Assembly (NCBI GenBank): GCA_963995505.1
Contig: OZ023198.1
Location: forward strand, 7,402,558 to 7,466,557
DNA: 64,000 bases
Reading direction: 5' to 3'
From: Hypericum androsaemum
Lineage: Eukaryota > Streptophyta > Magnoliopsida > Malpighiales > Hypericaceae
Part shown: positions 21,201-32,623 of the stretch, in pieces
Numbering within the stretch: the stretch's first letter is position 1
How the letters are laid out: each line of letters begins with the position of its first letter
Translations under genes and position numbers: made by a program
Notes under the pieces: model-generated
Told to the model about the DNA's origin: nothing
The model's input: the letters and a program-made list of their open reading frames with translations, nothing else
Database searches by the model: none

Positions 21201-24200
21201 AAGATAAGGCAAGAAAAGGAAAGGTTAGGCAAGAAAAGGAAAGAAAAGGAAAGATGAGGTAAGAAAAGGCAAAGAAAAGGCACGAAAAGGCAAGAAAATG
21301 TAAAGAAATGGCAAGGAAATTGCAAGAAAAGGCAAGGAAAGGCAAGATAAGGCAAGAAAAGGAAAGAAAAGGAAAGATAAGGTAAGAAAAGGCAAAGAAA
21401 AGGCACGAAAAGGCAAGAAAATGTAAAGAAATGGCAAGGATAAGGCAAGAAAAGGCAATATAAGGCAAGAAAAAGTAAGGAAAAGGCAAGAAAAGGAAAG
21501 AAAAGGCAAGAAAATGAAAGAAAAGGCGAGAAAAGGTTAGAAAAGGCAAAAAAAGTCAAGAAAAGGAAAGAAAAGGAAAGATCAGGCAGGAAAATTCAAG
21601 GAAAAGACAAGAAAAGGAATGGAAAAGGCATGAAAAGGAAAGAAAAAGAAAGATGAGGTAAGAAAAGGCAAGGAAAAGGCACGAAAAGGCAAGAAAATGT
21701 AAGAAAAGGCAAGAAAAGATGAGAAAAGGAAAGAAAAGGCAAAAAGAGGAAAGAAACGGCAAGAAAAGGAAAGAAAAGGCAATAAAAGATAAGATAAGGT
21801 AAGAAAGGGCAAGATAAGGAATGAAAAGGCAAGAAAAGGCAAGATAAGGTAAGAAAAGGCATGAAAAGGGAAGAAAAGGCAAGATAAGTCAAGATAAGTC
21901 AAGAAAAGGCAAGATAAAGAATGAAAAGGCAAGGAAAAGGCATGAAAATGTAAGGGAAAGACAAGAAAAGGTTAGAAAAGGCAAGATAAGGCAAGAAAAG
22001 GCAAGAAAAGGAAAGATATGGCAAGAAAAGGCAAGGAAAATGCAAGCAAAGAAAAGAAAAGGCAAAAATAGGCAACTAAAAGGCAAGAAAAGGCAAGAAA
22101 AGGAAAGATAACGCAAGATAAGGCAAGAAAAGGCAAGAAAAGGAAAGAAAAGGCAAGATAAGACACGACAAGGTAAGAAAAGGATAGAAAAGGAAAGATA
22201 AGGCAAGAATAGGCAAGGAAAAGGCAATCAAAGGAAAGAAATGGCAAGAAAAGGCTAGGAAAAGGAATGACAAGGCAAGAAAAGGAAAGATAAGCCAAGA
22301 TAAGCCAAGGAAAGGCAAGAAAAGGAAAGATGAGGTAAGAAAAGGCAAGGGAAAGGGAAGATAAGGCAAGAAAAGGAAAGGAAAGGCAAGAAAAGAAAAG
22401 AAAAGGAAAGATGAGTTAAGAAAAAGAAAAGAAAAGGCAAGAAAATGTAAAGAAAAGGAAAGGAAAAGAAAAGGAAGGAAAAGGCAAGAAAATGCAAGAT
22501 AAGGCAAGAAAAAGTAAGGAAAAGGCAAGAAAATGAAAGAAAAGGCAAGAAAAGGCAAGAAAAGGCAAGAAAAAGAAAGAAAAGGAAAGACAAGGCAAGA
22601 TAAGGCAAGAAAAGGCCAGATCAGGCAGGAAAAGGCAAGGAAAAGATAAGAAAAGGAATGGAAAAGGCATGAAAAGGAAAGAAAAGGAAAGGTGAGGTAA
22701 GAACCGGCAAGGAAAAGGCACGAAAAGGCAAGAAACTGCAAGAAACTGCAAGAAAAGATGAGAAAAGGAAAAAAAAGGCATGAAAAGGTAAAAAAAAAAG
22801 GCAAGAAAAAGGAAGAAAAGGCAATAAAAGACAAGATAAGGTATGACAGGGCAAGATAAGGAATGAAAAGGCAAGATAAGGCAAGAAAAGGTAAGATAAG
22901 GTAAGAAAAGGCATGAAAAGGCAAGAAAAGGAAAGATAAGTCAAGATAAGTCAAGAAAAGGCAAGATAATGAAAGAAAAGGCATGAAAATGCAAGGAAAA
23001 TAAAAGATAAGGCAAGATAAGGCAAGAAAAGGAAAAACAGGCAAGGAAAATGCAAGCAAAGAAAAGAAAAGGCAAGAATAGGCAACTAAAAGTCAAAAAA
23101 AGGCAAGAAAAGGATAGCAAAGGCAAGATAAGGAAAGAAAAGGCATGGAAAAGGCAAGCAAAAGGCAAGAGAAGGAAAGAAAAGGCAAGATAAGGCTAGA
23201 AAAGGATAGAAAAGGAAAGATAAGGCAAGAAAAAGCAAGAACAGGCAAGAAAAAGGCAATCAAAGGAAGGAAATGGCAAGAAAAGGCTAGGAAAAGGAAT
23301 GACAAGGCAAGAAAAGGAAAGATAAGGCAAGATAAGCCAAGGAAAGGCAAGAAAAGGAAAGATGAGGTAAGAAAAGGCAAGGAAAAGGCATGATAAGGCA
23401 AGCAAAGGTAAGATAAGGAAAGATAAGGCAAGAAAAGGAAAGGTAAGGTAAGAAAAGGAAAGAAAAGGAAACATGAGGGAAGAAAAGGCAAAGAAAGGCA
23501 CGAAAAGGCAAGAAAATGTAAAGAAAAGGCAAGAAAAGGGAAGGATAAGGCAAGAAAAGGCAAGAAAAAGCCAGGAAAAGGCAAGAAAATGAAAGAAAAG
23601 GTGAGAAATGGTTAGAAAAGGCAAGAAAAGGCAAAAAAAGAAAGAAAAGAAAAGGCAAGTCAAGTCAAGATAAGGCAAGAAAAGGCAAGATCAGGTAGGA
23701 AAAGGCAAGGAAAAAATAAGAAATGGAATGGAAAAGGCATGAAAAGGAAAGAAAAAGAAAGGTTAGGTAAGAAAAGGCTAGAAAAAGGCACGAAAAGGAA
23801 AGAAATTGCAAGAAAAGGCAAGAAAAGATGAGAAAAGGAAAGAAAAAGCAAGAAAAGGCAAGATAAGGTAAGAAAAGGCATGAAAAGGCAAGAAAAGGCA
23901 AGATAAGTCAAGATAAGTCAAGAAAAGGCAAGAAAAGGCAAGATAGGCAAAGAAAAGGCATGGAAAAGGCATGAAAATGCAAGGAAAAGACAAGAAAAGG
24001 CAAGAAAAGGAAAAAAAAGGCAGGAAAAGGCAAGGAACACACAAGAAAAGGAATGGAAAAGACATGAAAAGGAAAGAAAAGGAAAGGTGAGGTAAGAAAA
24101 GGTAAGGAAAAGGCATAAAAGGCAAGAAAACACAATAAAAGGCAAGAAAAGATGAGAAATGGAAAGAAAAGGCAATAAGAGAGAAGATAAGGTATGAAAG

Positions 24201-27200
24201 GGCAAGATAAGGAATGAAAAGGCAAGAAAAATCGAGATAAGGTAAGATAAGGCATGAAAAGGCATGAAAAGGAAAGATAAGTCAAGATAAGTCAAGAAAG
24301 GGCAAGATAAGGCAAGATAAGGAAAGAAAAGGAATGGAAAAGGCATGAAAATGCAAGGAAAAGACAAGAAAAGGTAAGATAAGGGAAGAAAAGGCAAGAA
24401 AAGGCAAGAAAAGGCAAGAAAAGGCAAGAAAAGGAAAGAAAAGGCAAGATAAGGAAAGAAAAGGCATGGAAAAGGCAAGGAAAAGGTTAGAAAAGGCAAG
24501 AAAAGGCAAGAAAAGGCAAAAAAAAGGATAGAAAAGGAAAGATAAGGCAAGAAAAGGCAAGAACAAGCAAGGAAAAAGCAATCAAAGGAAAGAAATGGCA
24601 AGAAAAGGCTAGGAAAAGGAATGACAAGGCAAGAAAAGGAAAGATAAGGCATGATAAGCCAATGAAAGGCAAGAAATGGAAAGATGAGGTAAGAAAAGGC
24701 AAGGAAAAGGCAAGATAAGGCAAGAAAAGGTAAGATAAGGAAAGATAAGGCAAGAAAAGGAAAGGAAAGCCAAGAAAAGGAAATAAAAGAAAAGATGAGG
24801 TAAGAAAAGGCAAAGAAAAGGCACGAAAAAGCAAGAAAATGTAAAGAAAAGGCAAGGAATGAAAGAAAAGGCGAGAAAAGTTTAGAAAAGGCAAGAAAAG
24901 GCAAGAAAATGTAAGAAAAGGAAAGAAAAGGAAAGACAAGGCAAGATAAGGCAAGAAAAGGCAAGATCAGGCAGGAAAAGGTAAGGAAAAGATAAGAAAA
25001 GGAATGGAAAAGGCATGAAAAGGAAAGAAAAGGAAAGGTGAGGTAAGAAAAGGCAAGAAATGGTAATAAAAGACAAGATAAGCTAAGAAAGGGAGGAATG
25101 AAAAGGCAAGAAAAGGCAAGATAAGGTAAGAAAAGGCATAAAAAGGCAAGAAAAGGCATGAAAAGGCAAGATAAGGAAAGAAAAGGAATGGAAAAGGCAT
25201 GAAAATGCAAGGAAAAGACAATAAAAGGCAAGACAAGGCAAGATAAGTCAAGAAAGGGCAAGAAAAGGCAAGATAAGGAAAGAAAAGGCATGGAAAAGGC
25301 TTGGAAAAGGCATGAAAATGCCAGGAAAAGACAAGAAAAGGTAAGAAAAGGCAAGATAAGGCAAGAAAAGGCTAGAAAAAGAAAGACAAGGCAAGATAAG
25401 GAAAGAAAAGGCAATATCAGGCAGGAAAAGACAAGAAAAGGCATGGAAAAGGCATGAAATGGAAAGAAAGGGAAAGGTGAGGTAAGAAAAGACAAGGAAA
25501 AGGCACGAAAAGGCAAGAAAAAGCGAGAAAAGGCAAGAAAAGATAAGAAAACATGAGAAAAGGACAGAAAAGGTAAGAAAAAAAGAAAAGAAAAAACAAT
25601 AAAAGGCAATAAAATGGAAGATAAGGTGAGAAAGGGTAAGATAAGGAATGAAAAGGAAAGATAAGGTAAGAAAAGCCATGAAAGGCAAGAAATGGCAAGA
25701 TAAGTCAAGATAAATCAAGAAAAGGAAAAAAGGTAAGATAAGGAAAGAAAAGGCATGGAAAAGGCAAGAAAATGCAAGAAAAATGCAAGAAAATAGAAAG
25801 AAAAGGTAAGAAAAGGCAAGATGAGGCAAGAAAAGAAAAGAAAAGGAAAGATAAGGCAAGAAAAGGCAAGGAAAATGCAAGCAAAGGAAAGAAAAGGCAA
25901 GGAAAAGGCAAGAAAAGGAAAGAAAAGGCAAGAAAAGGCAAGGAAAATGAAAGAAAAGGCAAGAAAAGGCAAGATAAGGTAAGAAAGGGCAAGATAAGGA
26001 ATGAAAAGGACAGATAAGGCAAGATAAGGCAAGAAAAGGCATGAAAAGGCAAGAAAAGCTAAGATAGGTCAAGATGAGTCAAGAAAAGGCAATAAAATGA
26101 ATGATAAGGAAAGAAAAGGCATGGAAAATGCAAGGAAAAGGCAAGGAAAATGGAAGAAAAGGTAAGAAAAGGAAAGATAAGGCAAGAAAAGGCAAGAAAA
26201 GGAAAGAAAAAGAAAGAAAAAGGCAAGAAAAAGGAAAGGAAAAGGCAAGAAAAGGCAAGGAAAAGGCAAGCAAATGAAAGAAAAGGCAAGAAAAGGCAAG
26301 GGAAAGGCAATAAAAGGAAAGAAAAGGCAAGAAAATGCAAGATAAGGTAATAAAAGGCAAGATAAGGCAAAAAAGGGCAAGATAAGAAATAAAAAGGCAA
26401 GATAAGGCAAGAAAAGGAAAGATTAGGCAAGAAAAGGCATGAAAAGGTAAGAAAAGGCAAGATAAGTCAAGATAAGTCAAGAAAAGGCAAGAAAATGCAA
26501 GATAAGGAAAGAAAAGGCATGAAAAGGCAAGAAATGTTAAGAAAAGTAAGATAAGACAAGAAAAGGAAAGAAAAGTCAAGAAAAGGCAAGAAAAGGAAAG
26601 AAAAATGCAACCAAAGGAAAGAAAAGGCAAGTAAAGGCAAGAAAAGGCTAGATAAGGCAAGAAAAGGCAAGATAAAACAAGAAAAGGGAAGGAAAGGCAA
26701 GAAAAGGAAAGATGAGGTAAGAGAAGGCAAGACACAGCAAGAAAAGGAAAGAAAAGGGAATGGAAAAGGTAAGAAAATGGAAGATAATGCTAGAAAAGCC
26801 AAGAAATGGCAAGAAAAGGAAAGAAAAGGCAAGGAAAAGGCAAGAAAAGGTAGGGGAAAGGCACGAAAAGGCAAGAAAAGGAAAGAAAAGGCAAGAAAAG
26901 GAAAGAAAAGGGAGAAAAGGTAAGAAAAGGAAAGAAAAGGCAAGAAAAGGAAAGAAAAGGGAGAAAAGGCAAGAAAAGGCAAGAAAGGGAAAGGTAAGGC
27001 AAGATAAGGCAAAAAAGGCAAGATCATGAAGGAAAAGGCAAGAAAAGGAAAGAAAAGGCAAGAAAAGGCACTGAAAAGGCATGAAAAGGAAAAAAAAGGC
27101 AAGAAAAGGCAAGGAAAAGGCAATAAAAGGAAAAAAAGATAAGATAAGGCGAGAAAAGGCATGAAACGGCAAGAAAAGGTAAGAAAAGGCATGAAAAGGT

Positions 27201-27229
27201 AAGAAAAGGCAAGATAAGGCAAGAAAAGG
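12222..27229 (+). repeat. 10-bp satellite block S3 with higher-order repeats
   Basis: This is the longest uninterrupted block, about 15 kb, purine strand on +. A marker beginning CAATCAAAGGAAAGAAATGG recurs, with slight variation, at about 13164, 14179, 15196, 16040, 16500, 18287, 19300, 21139, 22225, 23257 and 24579. Five of the ten gaps are 1013-1086 bp, and the 1787- and 1839-bp gaps could be units with deletions. Between markers the order of unit variants is also conserved, for example GATGAGGTAAG about 110 bp downstream. The array is therefore organised in units of about 1.02 kb. No gene is seen. Confidence 0.95.
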
Positions 27230-27641
27230 TGACGTAGTGTGCGGAAGCTTAGATAACTCGAACGGAGTAAAATCTCTTCAAGAACAACTTCCGTTGTGTT
27301 AAAGAGGTTGTCCAAGAGTGATGGATGGCCAGCAAGGGTGGAAATTAAACAAGGGACGCACCCTTTTGCTCAGATTTGGGAAAGAAACCTTTCTCACTTT
27401 CAAATTAGATTCAAAACTAATTCTTTATTGCTCACCATCATAGCCCTTTAATAGAGGCGTGACTTAAGACTTGCTTAATGCCATGCCAATCGAAAGCCAC
27501 AGTTACAAGCTGATTAAGATAGCTATTTATTTCCCCTACCCCACATAATTGGTACTTAGACCTTATTAACTATTTGAATGAGCTTAATATCCCGATCAGT
27601 ACAAGAACAAAGATAATACTAATAAGGACGTCCCTACGTCA
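27230..27641 (-). repeat. 3' LTR of element C (412 bp)
   Basis: It runs from TGACGTAG to CTACGTCA, a perfect 8-bp terminal inverted repeat. It is next to the polypurine tract at 27642 and is the same length as the LTR at 32212-32623. Confidence 0.93.
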
Positions 27642-27654
27642 TCCTTCCCTTCTT
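27642..27654 (-). other. Polypurine tract of element C
   Basis: The minus strand reads AAGAAGGGAAGGA immediately before the 3' LTR. Confidence 0.85.
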
Positions 27655-27660
27655 AAAAAT

Positions 27661-28853
27661 TCATGCTTGTCCACGAGCAGCTAGGCGTGAAGGCACGGGA
27701 AAGGCATCATAGTACGGTGTCAAATCTACCACATTGAAGCTTTTTGACACACCAAACACCTCCGGAAGGTCTACTACGTACGCATTATCATTGATGCACC
27801 TAAGGATCTTGTATGGTCCAAATTTCTGAGCTTGCAATTTGCCTCCCATATTGCTCGCATCCTTTCCTTTCTAAAGTGGACCATGACTTGCTCGCCTGGC
27901 TAAAAAATTTGAACACGCCTATGCTCATTAACTCGCGCCTTCTCCTTGCTATAAGCCTCTTCCAACCTCATCTGAACATCATCAATAACTGCTTGGGCTT
28001 GCTCCGCGTAAGTAATTGCCAGCGGATTGCCTTTAGTAGGCCTCGGAACAGAAGACACATCCACTAAATGATTAGGCTCTTTAGTATAAACCAAAGAGAA
28101 TGGTGATCTTCCTGTCATGCGGTGAGCTGCGCCATTATAAGCGAATTCAGCAATTGGTAATGCCATATCCCATTGCCTTTTTTTCTCATGAAACAAACTC
28201 TGTAGCAAGTTACCAAGAGTTCTATTCGTTGCCTCGGTCTGTCCATCCGTTTGTGGGTGAGCTGAAGTGCTAAATTGCAAGGTTGCATCAAACATCTTCC
28301 AAAGCGTCTTCCAGAAGCTGGCTAAGAACTTCACATTGCGGTCAGAGGTGATTGTTTGCGGGACTCCGTGTAGCCTTATGACTTCATTGAAGAAATGCCT
28401 GGCCACTGCATGCGCATCGTTTGTCTTCTTGCAAGGAATGAAGTGAGCCATCTTTGACAACCTGTCCACAACAACAAAGATAGAATCCGCACCACAAGGG
28501 GTACGGGGTAAGCCGAGTACAAAATCCATGCTGAGGTCTTCCCATATGGCCTTAGGAATGGGTAATGGCGTGTAGATGCCCATGTTATGCATCGTACCCT
28601 TGGTCTCTTGACAAACTCTACAATGCTTCACCATTTTGGCCACTTCTTTGCTCATCTTAGGCCAGTAGAAACGTGCAACCAAAGCTGCCAAAGTCTTGTC
28701 TCTTCCCAAGTGAGCCAAAAGCCCCCCACCGTGCATCTCCCACATAAGTTGCTCACAGAATGATGTCTTGGGAATGCATAATTGGTTTCCTTTCATAAGA
28801 AAACCATCGTGTGTAAAATAGTCATCCACCGCCTTCCCGTTCTTGCATTGTTG
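27661..28853 (-). pseudogene. Element C integrase, broken
   Basis: Minus-strand sequence encodes the zinc-binding region (EMHGGGLLAHLGRDK, then HCRVCQETKG) with all ligands kept. The DDE core has D in [12 protein letters not shown] in TSDRNVKFLAS and E in QTEATNRTLGNLL, so all three acidic residues are present. The C-terminal part has FGPYKILRCINDNAYVVDLP and ends before the polypurine tract. Breaks are a TAG after RRVQIF (near 27900) and a frame change or loss between there and 27849. Another TAG at about 28852 cuts it from RNase H. The domain order and length match a chromovirus integrase. A classical chromodomain is not obvious. Confidence 0.88.
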
Positions 28854-29414
28854 CTATACGTCTCCGAAATCTTTGTCATCTTCATAAATTTCTTTCAAAC
28901 AGTCGAACGCTGTGATTGATCCTTTCAACTCAATAAGGAGATGCACTCTTCGACTCAACGCATCAGCCACCATCTTGTGACTCCCACTCTTGTGCGCAAT
29001 CTTAAATGGGAACTTTTGCAAGTACGTGCTCCATCTAGCATGCATATGGTTGGTCAGCTTGGACTAATCATTCAAAAACTTAAGAACCTTATGATCTGTG
29101 TACAACACGAATTCTTTTCCAACCAAGTAGTGCTCCCATGTATTGAGAGCTCTAAATACAGCATAGAACTCTTGCTCATAAGTCGACCAAGTCTGCCTGT
29201 GCTCACTCAACTTTTCACTAAAATAAGCAACAGGTCGTTTCTCTTGAGACAACACAGCTCCAATGCCAACACCACACGCATCAACATCTACTTCAAACAA
29301 CTTAGAGAAGTCAGGAAGGGCAAGTACCGGGGCGGAGCTCAACTTCTCCTTCAGTTGGTTGAATGCACGATCTGCCTTATCTCCCCACTCGAACTTAGCT
29401 TGCTTCTTCAGCAA
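28854..29414 (-). pseudogene. Element C RNase H domain, broken
   Basis: The domain starts with [16 protein letters not shown], carries [16 protein letters not shown] and [27 protein letters not shown], then [13 protein letters not shown], and ends with [13 protein letters not shown] and [16 protein letters not shown] after FLND (near 29062) interrupts it. The Asp of VDACG, the Glu of YEQE and the Asp of YTDH, usual RNase H acidic residues, are kept. Confidence 0.86.
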
Positions 29415-30800
29415 GGAAGTAAGTGGTGCGGCAATAATGCTAAAGTTGCGAATGAATCTCTGATAAAATGTTGCTCACCCAAGGAAGCTTCGAATCTAAC
29501 TTGCATTCAGAAGGATTGGCCACGACTGGATGTCTTCAACCTTCACTTGATCAACCTGAATCCCATCTTTTCCCATGATAAATCTGAGGTACACCAAGCT
29601 CTCTTTCCAAAATATGCACTTCCTCAAATTAACAATGAGGTTATTACTTTGTAGTGCGGTGAAAACTTGCTTCAAATGATCTAGATGATCTGTTTCGGAC
29701 TTGCTATACACCAGGATGTCATCAAAGTACACATCCACGAACTGATCAAGGAATGGCTTCATGACCTGGTGCATTAACCTCATGAAGGTGCTTGGTGCAT
29801 TTGTCAAGCCAAATGGCATGACGAGCCATTCGTACAAACCATCCCGAGTCTTAAAAGCAGTTTTCCACTCATCTCCAGGGCGGATTCTAATCTGATGATA
29901 GCCGCTCTTCAAGTCTATCTTTGAAAACAACATAGATCCACTCAAATTATCAAGCATGTCATTGAGGCGAGGGATAGGAAACCTGTACCCCACTATTATT
30001 TTGTTGATCGCTCGACTGTCCACGCACATCCTCCACGTACCATCTTTCTTAGGAACCAAAAGAGCGGGCACCCCGCATGTACTTAAGCTCTCTTGGATGT
30101 AGCCTTTGTCGAGCAATTCTTGGACTTGATCGCGCAGGATCTGATTTTCTTGCAGACTCATGCAGTAGCGGGGCAAGTTTGGTAGGGTTGCTCCCAGAAT
30201 CAAGTCTATTTGGTATTGAATATCCCTTAAAGGTGGCAAGCCTTTAGGCACATCTTCGGGTACAACTTCTGGAAAGAGTTTTAGCAACTCTTTGACTTGA
30301 TCAGGCAATAACTCGGTGCTTGCATCTTGGCATAAAGACTCCTTCACCACTAGAACATGACAGCCTCCATATTCCTTCATCGAAGCAAGAAAAAGCTTAG
30401 AAGAAGTTACTAGTGTTAACGTGTGCATGGTATTGTTTAGCTTGATTTTTTCGTGCTTCAGTTTCCTTCGGAGGAGAGTGAACTGTTGTCCCTCCTTCTT
30501 GACTTCATATATATTCTCCTTGCCTTTGTGTATAGCCTGATTGTCAAATTCCCATGGTCGCCCTAATAGAATATGGCAAGTATCCATCTCCAATACGTCG
30601 CAATTGACCGTATCTTTAAACTTACTAATTGAGATAGGCACGATACACTTGGCATTGACTTTGATCCCTTCTCCCGAGCGGATCCATCCTATGGAGCATG
30701 GAGCTGGATGGGGTATGGTCTTCAAGCCAAGTTTGTCCATAACCTACTTGCTCACAAAATTCTCTTGGCTTCCTCCATCGATGATCACCTCGCACACTTT
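29415..30800 (-). pseudogene. Element C protease and reverse transcriptase, broken
   Basis: The protease active site IIDGGSQENFVSK is visible, with the catalytic Asp codon at 30777-30779, followed by a TAG at 30744-30746. The frame is then open from 30740 to 29496. It contains the protease end ([11 protein letters not shown]), a linker, and reverse transcriptase with [63 protein letters not shown] and the catalytic box [10 protein letters not shown]. At about 29496 a TAG follows [12 protein letters not shown], and a TGA lies within RSFLG just downstream. The catalytic residues are intact, so the loss is by stop codons only. Confidence 0.9.
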
Positions 30801-30999
30801 ATCCCCTACGTGACATCGAGTTCAGAATAAGTTATGCCTTTGAGATTTGTCCTTCTTGGTGGCTATCAGGGCCATCTTCCTTATAACCCCACAATATTCC
30901 TCCCCTTCTTCGGACGAATCTTGCTCCTCTTCACTGCTTCCCTCAACAGGGGGGCACATATAGGTTCCTGCATGCTCTTCCTCCTCTTCATCTCGTTCG

Positions 31000-32059
31000 C
31001 ACAGTTGAGAAAATTTTCTCCTTGGGCATTCACTTCACTTGTGTCCGAGGGCGTTACATTTAAAACACCTGATTCCTGTGCTTATTTCTGGCTCCTCCCC
31101 TTCTCTTTGAGTGATCTCAGGACTATTCTTTGCTTTGGTCACGTTCTTTGGCTCACTCGGAAAGGTTACACTCTTCTCGCCTCCCTTGTTAAAGCTAGAG
31201 GTTTGTCCTGGCCCCAAAAATTGAGTAGGGACGACTTTCTTCTTCTTCAAGGCGATGCCAATTTTTTGAGCTTTCGTGCAAGCATCGTGGAAATACAGGA
31301 AGGTGTCATACTCCAAACGGTTCTTGATCTCGTAGTTAAGACCATCAACAAATCATGCGATCATTTGATCCTCGTTCTCCTCCACATCATTTCATGAGGC
31401 CAGGCTCATGAATTCAGTGATGTAATCTTCCACGGATCTATTACCTTGCGTGCATGTCAAGAATTGCGAATAGAGAGTCTGATGGTAATCCACGGGCAAG
31501 AATCTCTCCCTCAAGGCCTGCTCCATAGAAGGCCAATCTCGTATAGGTAGATCTCCTCTCCTCCTGTGGGTTTCTTGTTCTTTCCTCCACCAAACCGCAG
31601 CTTCTGACTCAAGCTTGAAAGCCACATAATTCACCTTCTGCTCCTCCGTAAGATCTATGCAGTTAAAGTACTTCTCCACTGAATCCAGCCAGTTTAGGAA
31701 CCCTTCTACATCCATGTCCCCATAGAACTTCTCTATATTCATCTTGAGAGGGTGATCTACGCGTCGAGCAAAATCTCTTTCTTCTCCTCTATAGGCGTCT
31801 CCCCTATAGGCTTCTGTTTTCGCGCACCTCATCCTCCATCTCCTCCTCGACCTTGTCCCCCTCTATTTCCACGTCCTCCTCTGACCGGTAGCGTATGCAC
31901 TGAGTTGAGGTCATCGCGATCCTCCTCGCCCTCATCTTCCCTTGCATTGTCTTCCGTGGTAGCCGATGGTTGCACTGCCATGTTCCATAGTTGAGTCAAA
32001 ACCTCTTGCATCAAGGTCTCAAGATCTCCAAGTCTCTTTGCTGTATCCGGATCGGCCAT
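31000..32059 (-). pseudogene. Element C gag, broken
   Basis: The start MADPDTAKRLGDLE lies at 32059, about 140 bp after the primer-binding site, and matches the element D start. A Gly/Arg-rich stretch ends in GGDGG and a TGA at about 31829. The next part (MRCAKTEAYRG at 31832) is in another frame that overlaps by ATGA. It carries the gag core (NIEKFYGDMDVEGFLNWLD, RFLPVDYHQTLYSQFL). TGA codons follow FMSLAS and the QMIA segment. The zinc knuckle reads CFKCNALGHK, then TGA (31035-31037), then SEC, so the CX2CX4HX4C motif is split by a stop. Confidence 0.86.
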
Positions 32060-32197
32060 GATATCGCTCGGCTTTTGGTGGTGCTAGGTAGGTAAGTGAG
32101 GAACGGATCAGGGGACCACGTAACCTTGTGGATCGGCTCTTGGATGGGCTTAAGGGAGTGAATAAAAATCGGGAAAGGAATAAGGAATCGAAACAAA

Positions 32198-32209
32198 GCT
32201 CTGATACCA
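32198..32209 (-). other. Primer-binding site of element C (initiator tRNA-Met type)
   Basis: The minus strand reads TGGTATCAGAGC, two bases inside the 5' LTR end at 32212. Confidence 0.9.
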
Positions 32210-32211
32210 TT

Positions 32212-32623
32212 TGACATAGTGTGCAGAAGCTTAGATAACTCGAACAGAGTAAAATCTCTTCAAGCACAACTTCTGTTGTGTTAAAGAGGTTGTCCAAGAG
32301 TGATGGACGGCCAGCAAGGGCAGAAATTAAACAAGGGGCGCACCCTTTTGCTCAGATTTGGGAAAGAAACCTTTCTCACTTTCAAATTAGATTCAAAACT
32401 GATTCTTTATTGCTCACAATCATAGCCCTTTAATAGGGGCGTGACTTAAGGCTTGCTTAATTCCAAGCTAATCAAAAGCCACAGTTACAAGCTGATTAAG
32501 ACAGCTATTTATTTCCCCTACCCCACATAATTGGTACTTAGGCCTTATTAACTATTCGAATGAGCTTAATATCTCGATCAGTACAAGAACAAAGATAATA
32601 CTAATAAGGACGTCCCTACGTCA
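32212..32623 (-). repeat. 5' LTR of element C (412 bp)
   Basis: It runs from TGACATAG to CTACGTCA. One base of the outer inverted repeat has changed (CG to CA), as expected from deamination of methylated CG. It is colinear with the LTR at 27230-27641, with about 21 substitutions and no length change. Confidence 0.93.

Larger units (their letters stand above)
27230..32623 (-). mobile_element. Complete but defective Ty3/gypsy element C (5,394 bp)
   Basis: Two 412-bp LTRs bound the element, which is flanked by perfect AAAGG target duplications (27225-27229 and 32624-32628). On the minus strand the order is 5' LTR, TGGTATCAGAGC primer-binding site, gag with zinc knuckle, protease, reverse transcriptase, RNase H, integrase, polypurine tract, 3' LTR. 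That order is typical of Ty3/gypsy. At least eight in-frame stops, many explained by C-to-T change at CAG or CGA codons, break the polyprotein. By hand the LTRs differ at about 21 of 412 positions. The internal sequence is related to element D, but the LTR is not obviously the same. Confidence 0.95.

Noticed and set aside
12222..27229. CRISPR-like regular short repeats
   Set aside because: There are no unique spacers between 10-bp units, no 25-40 bp repeat and no cas genes; the context is a plant retrotransposon-rich array.
28941..29654. 237-codon plus-strand frame inside element C
   Set aside because: It is antisense to reverse transcriptase and RNase H, whose motifs are clear on the minus strand.
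30834..31397. 187-codon plus-strand frame inside element C
   Set aside because: Antisense shadow of gag and the gag-protease linker; no motif and no start context of its own.
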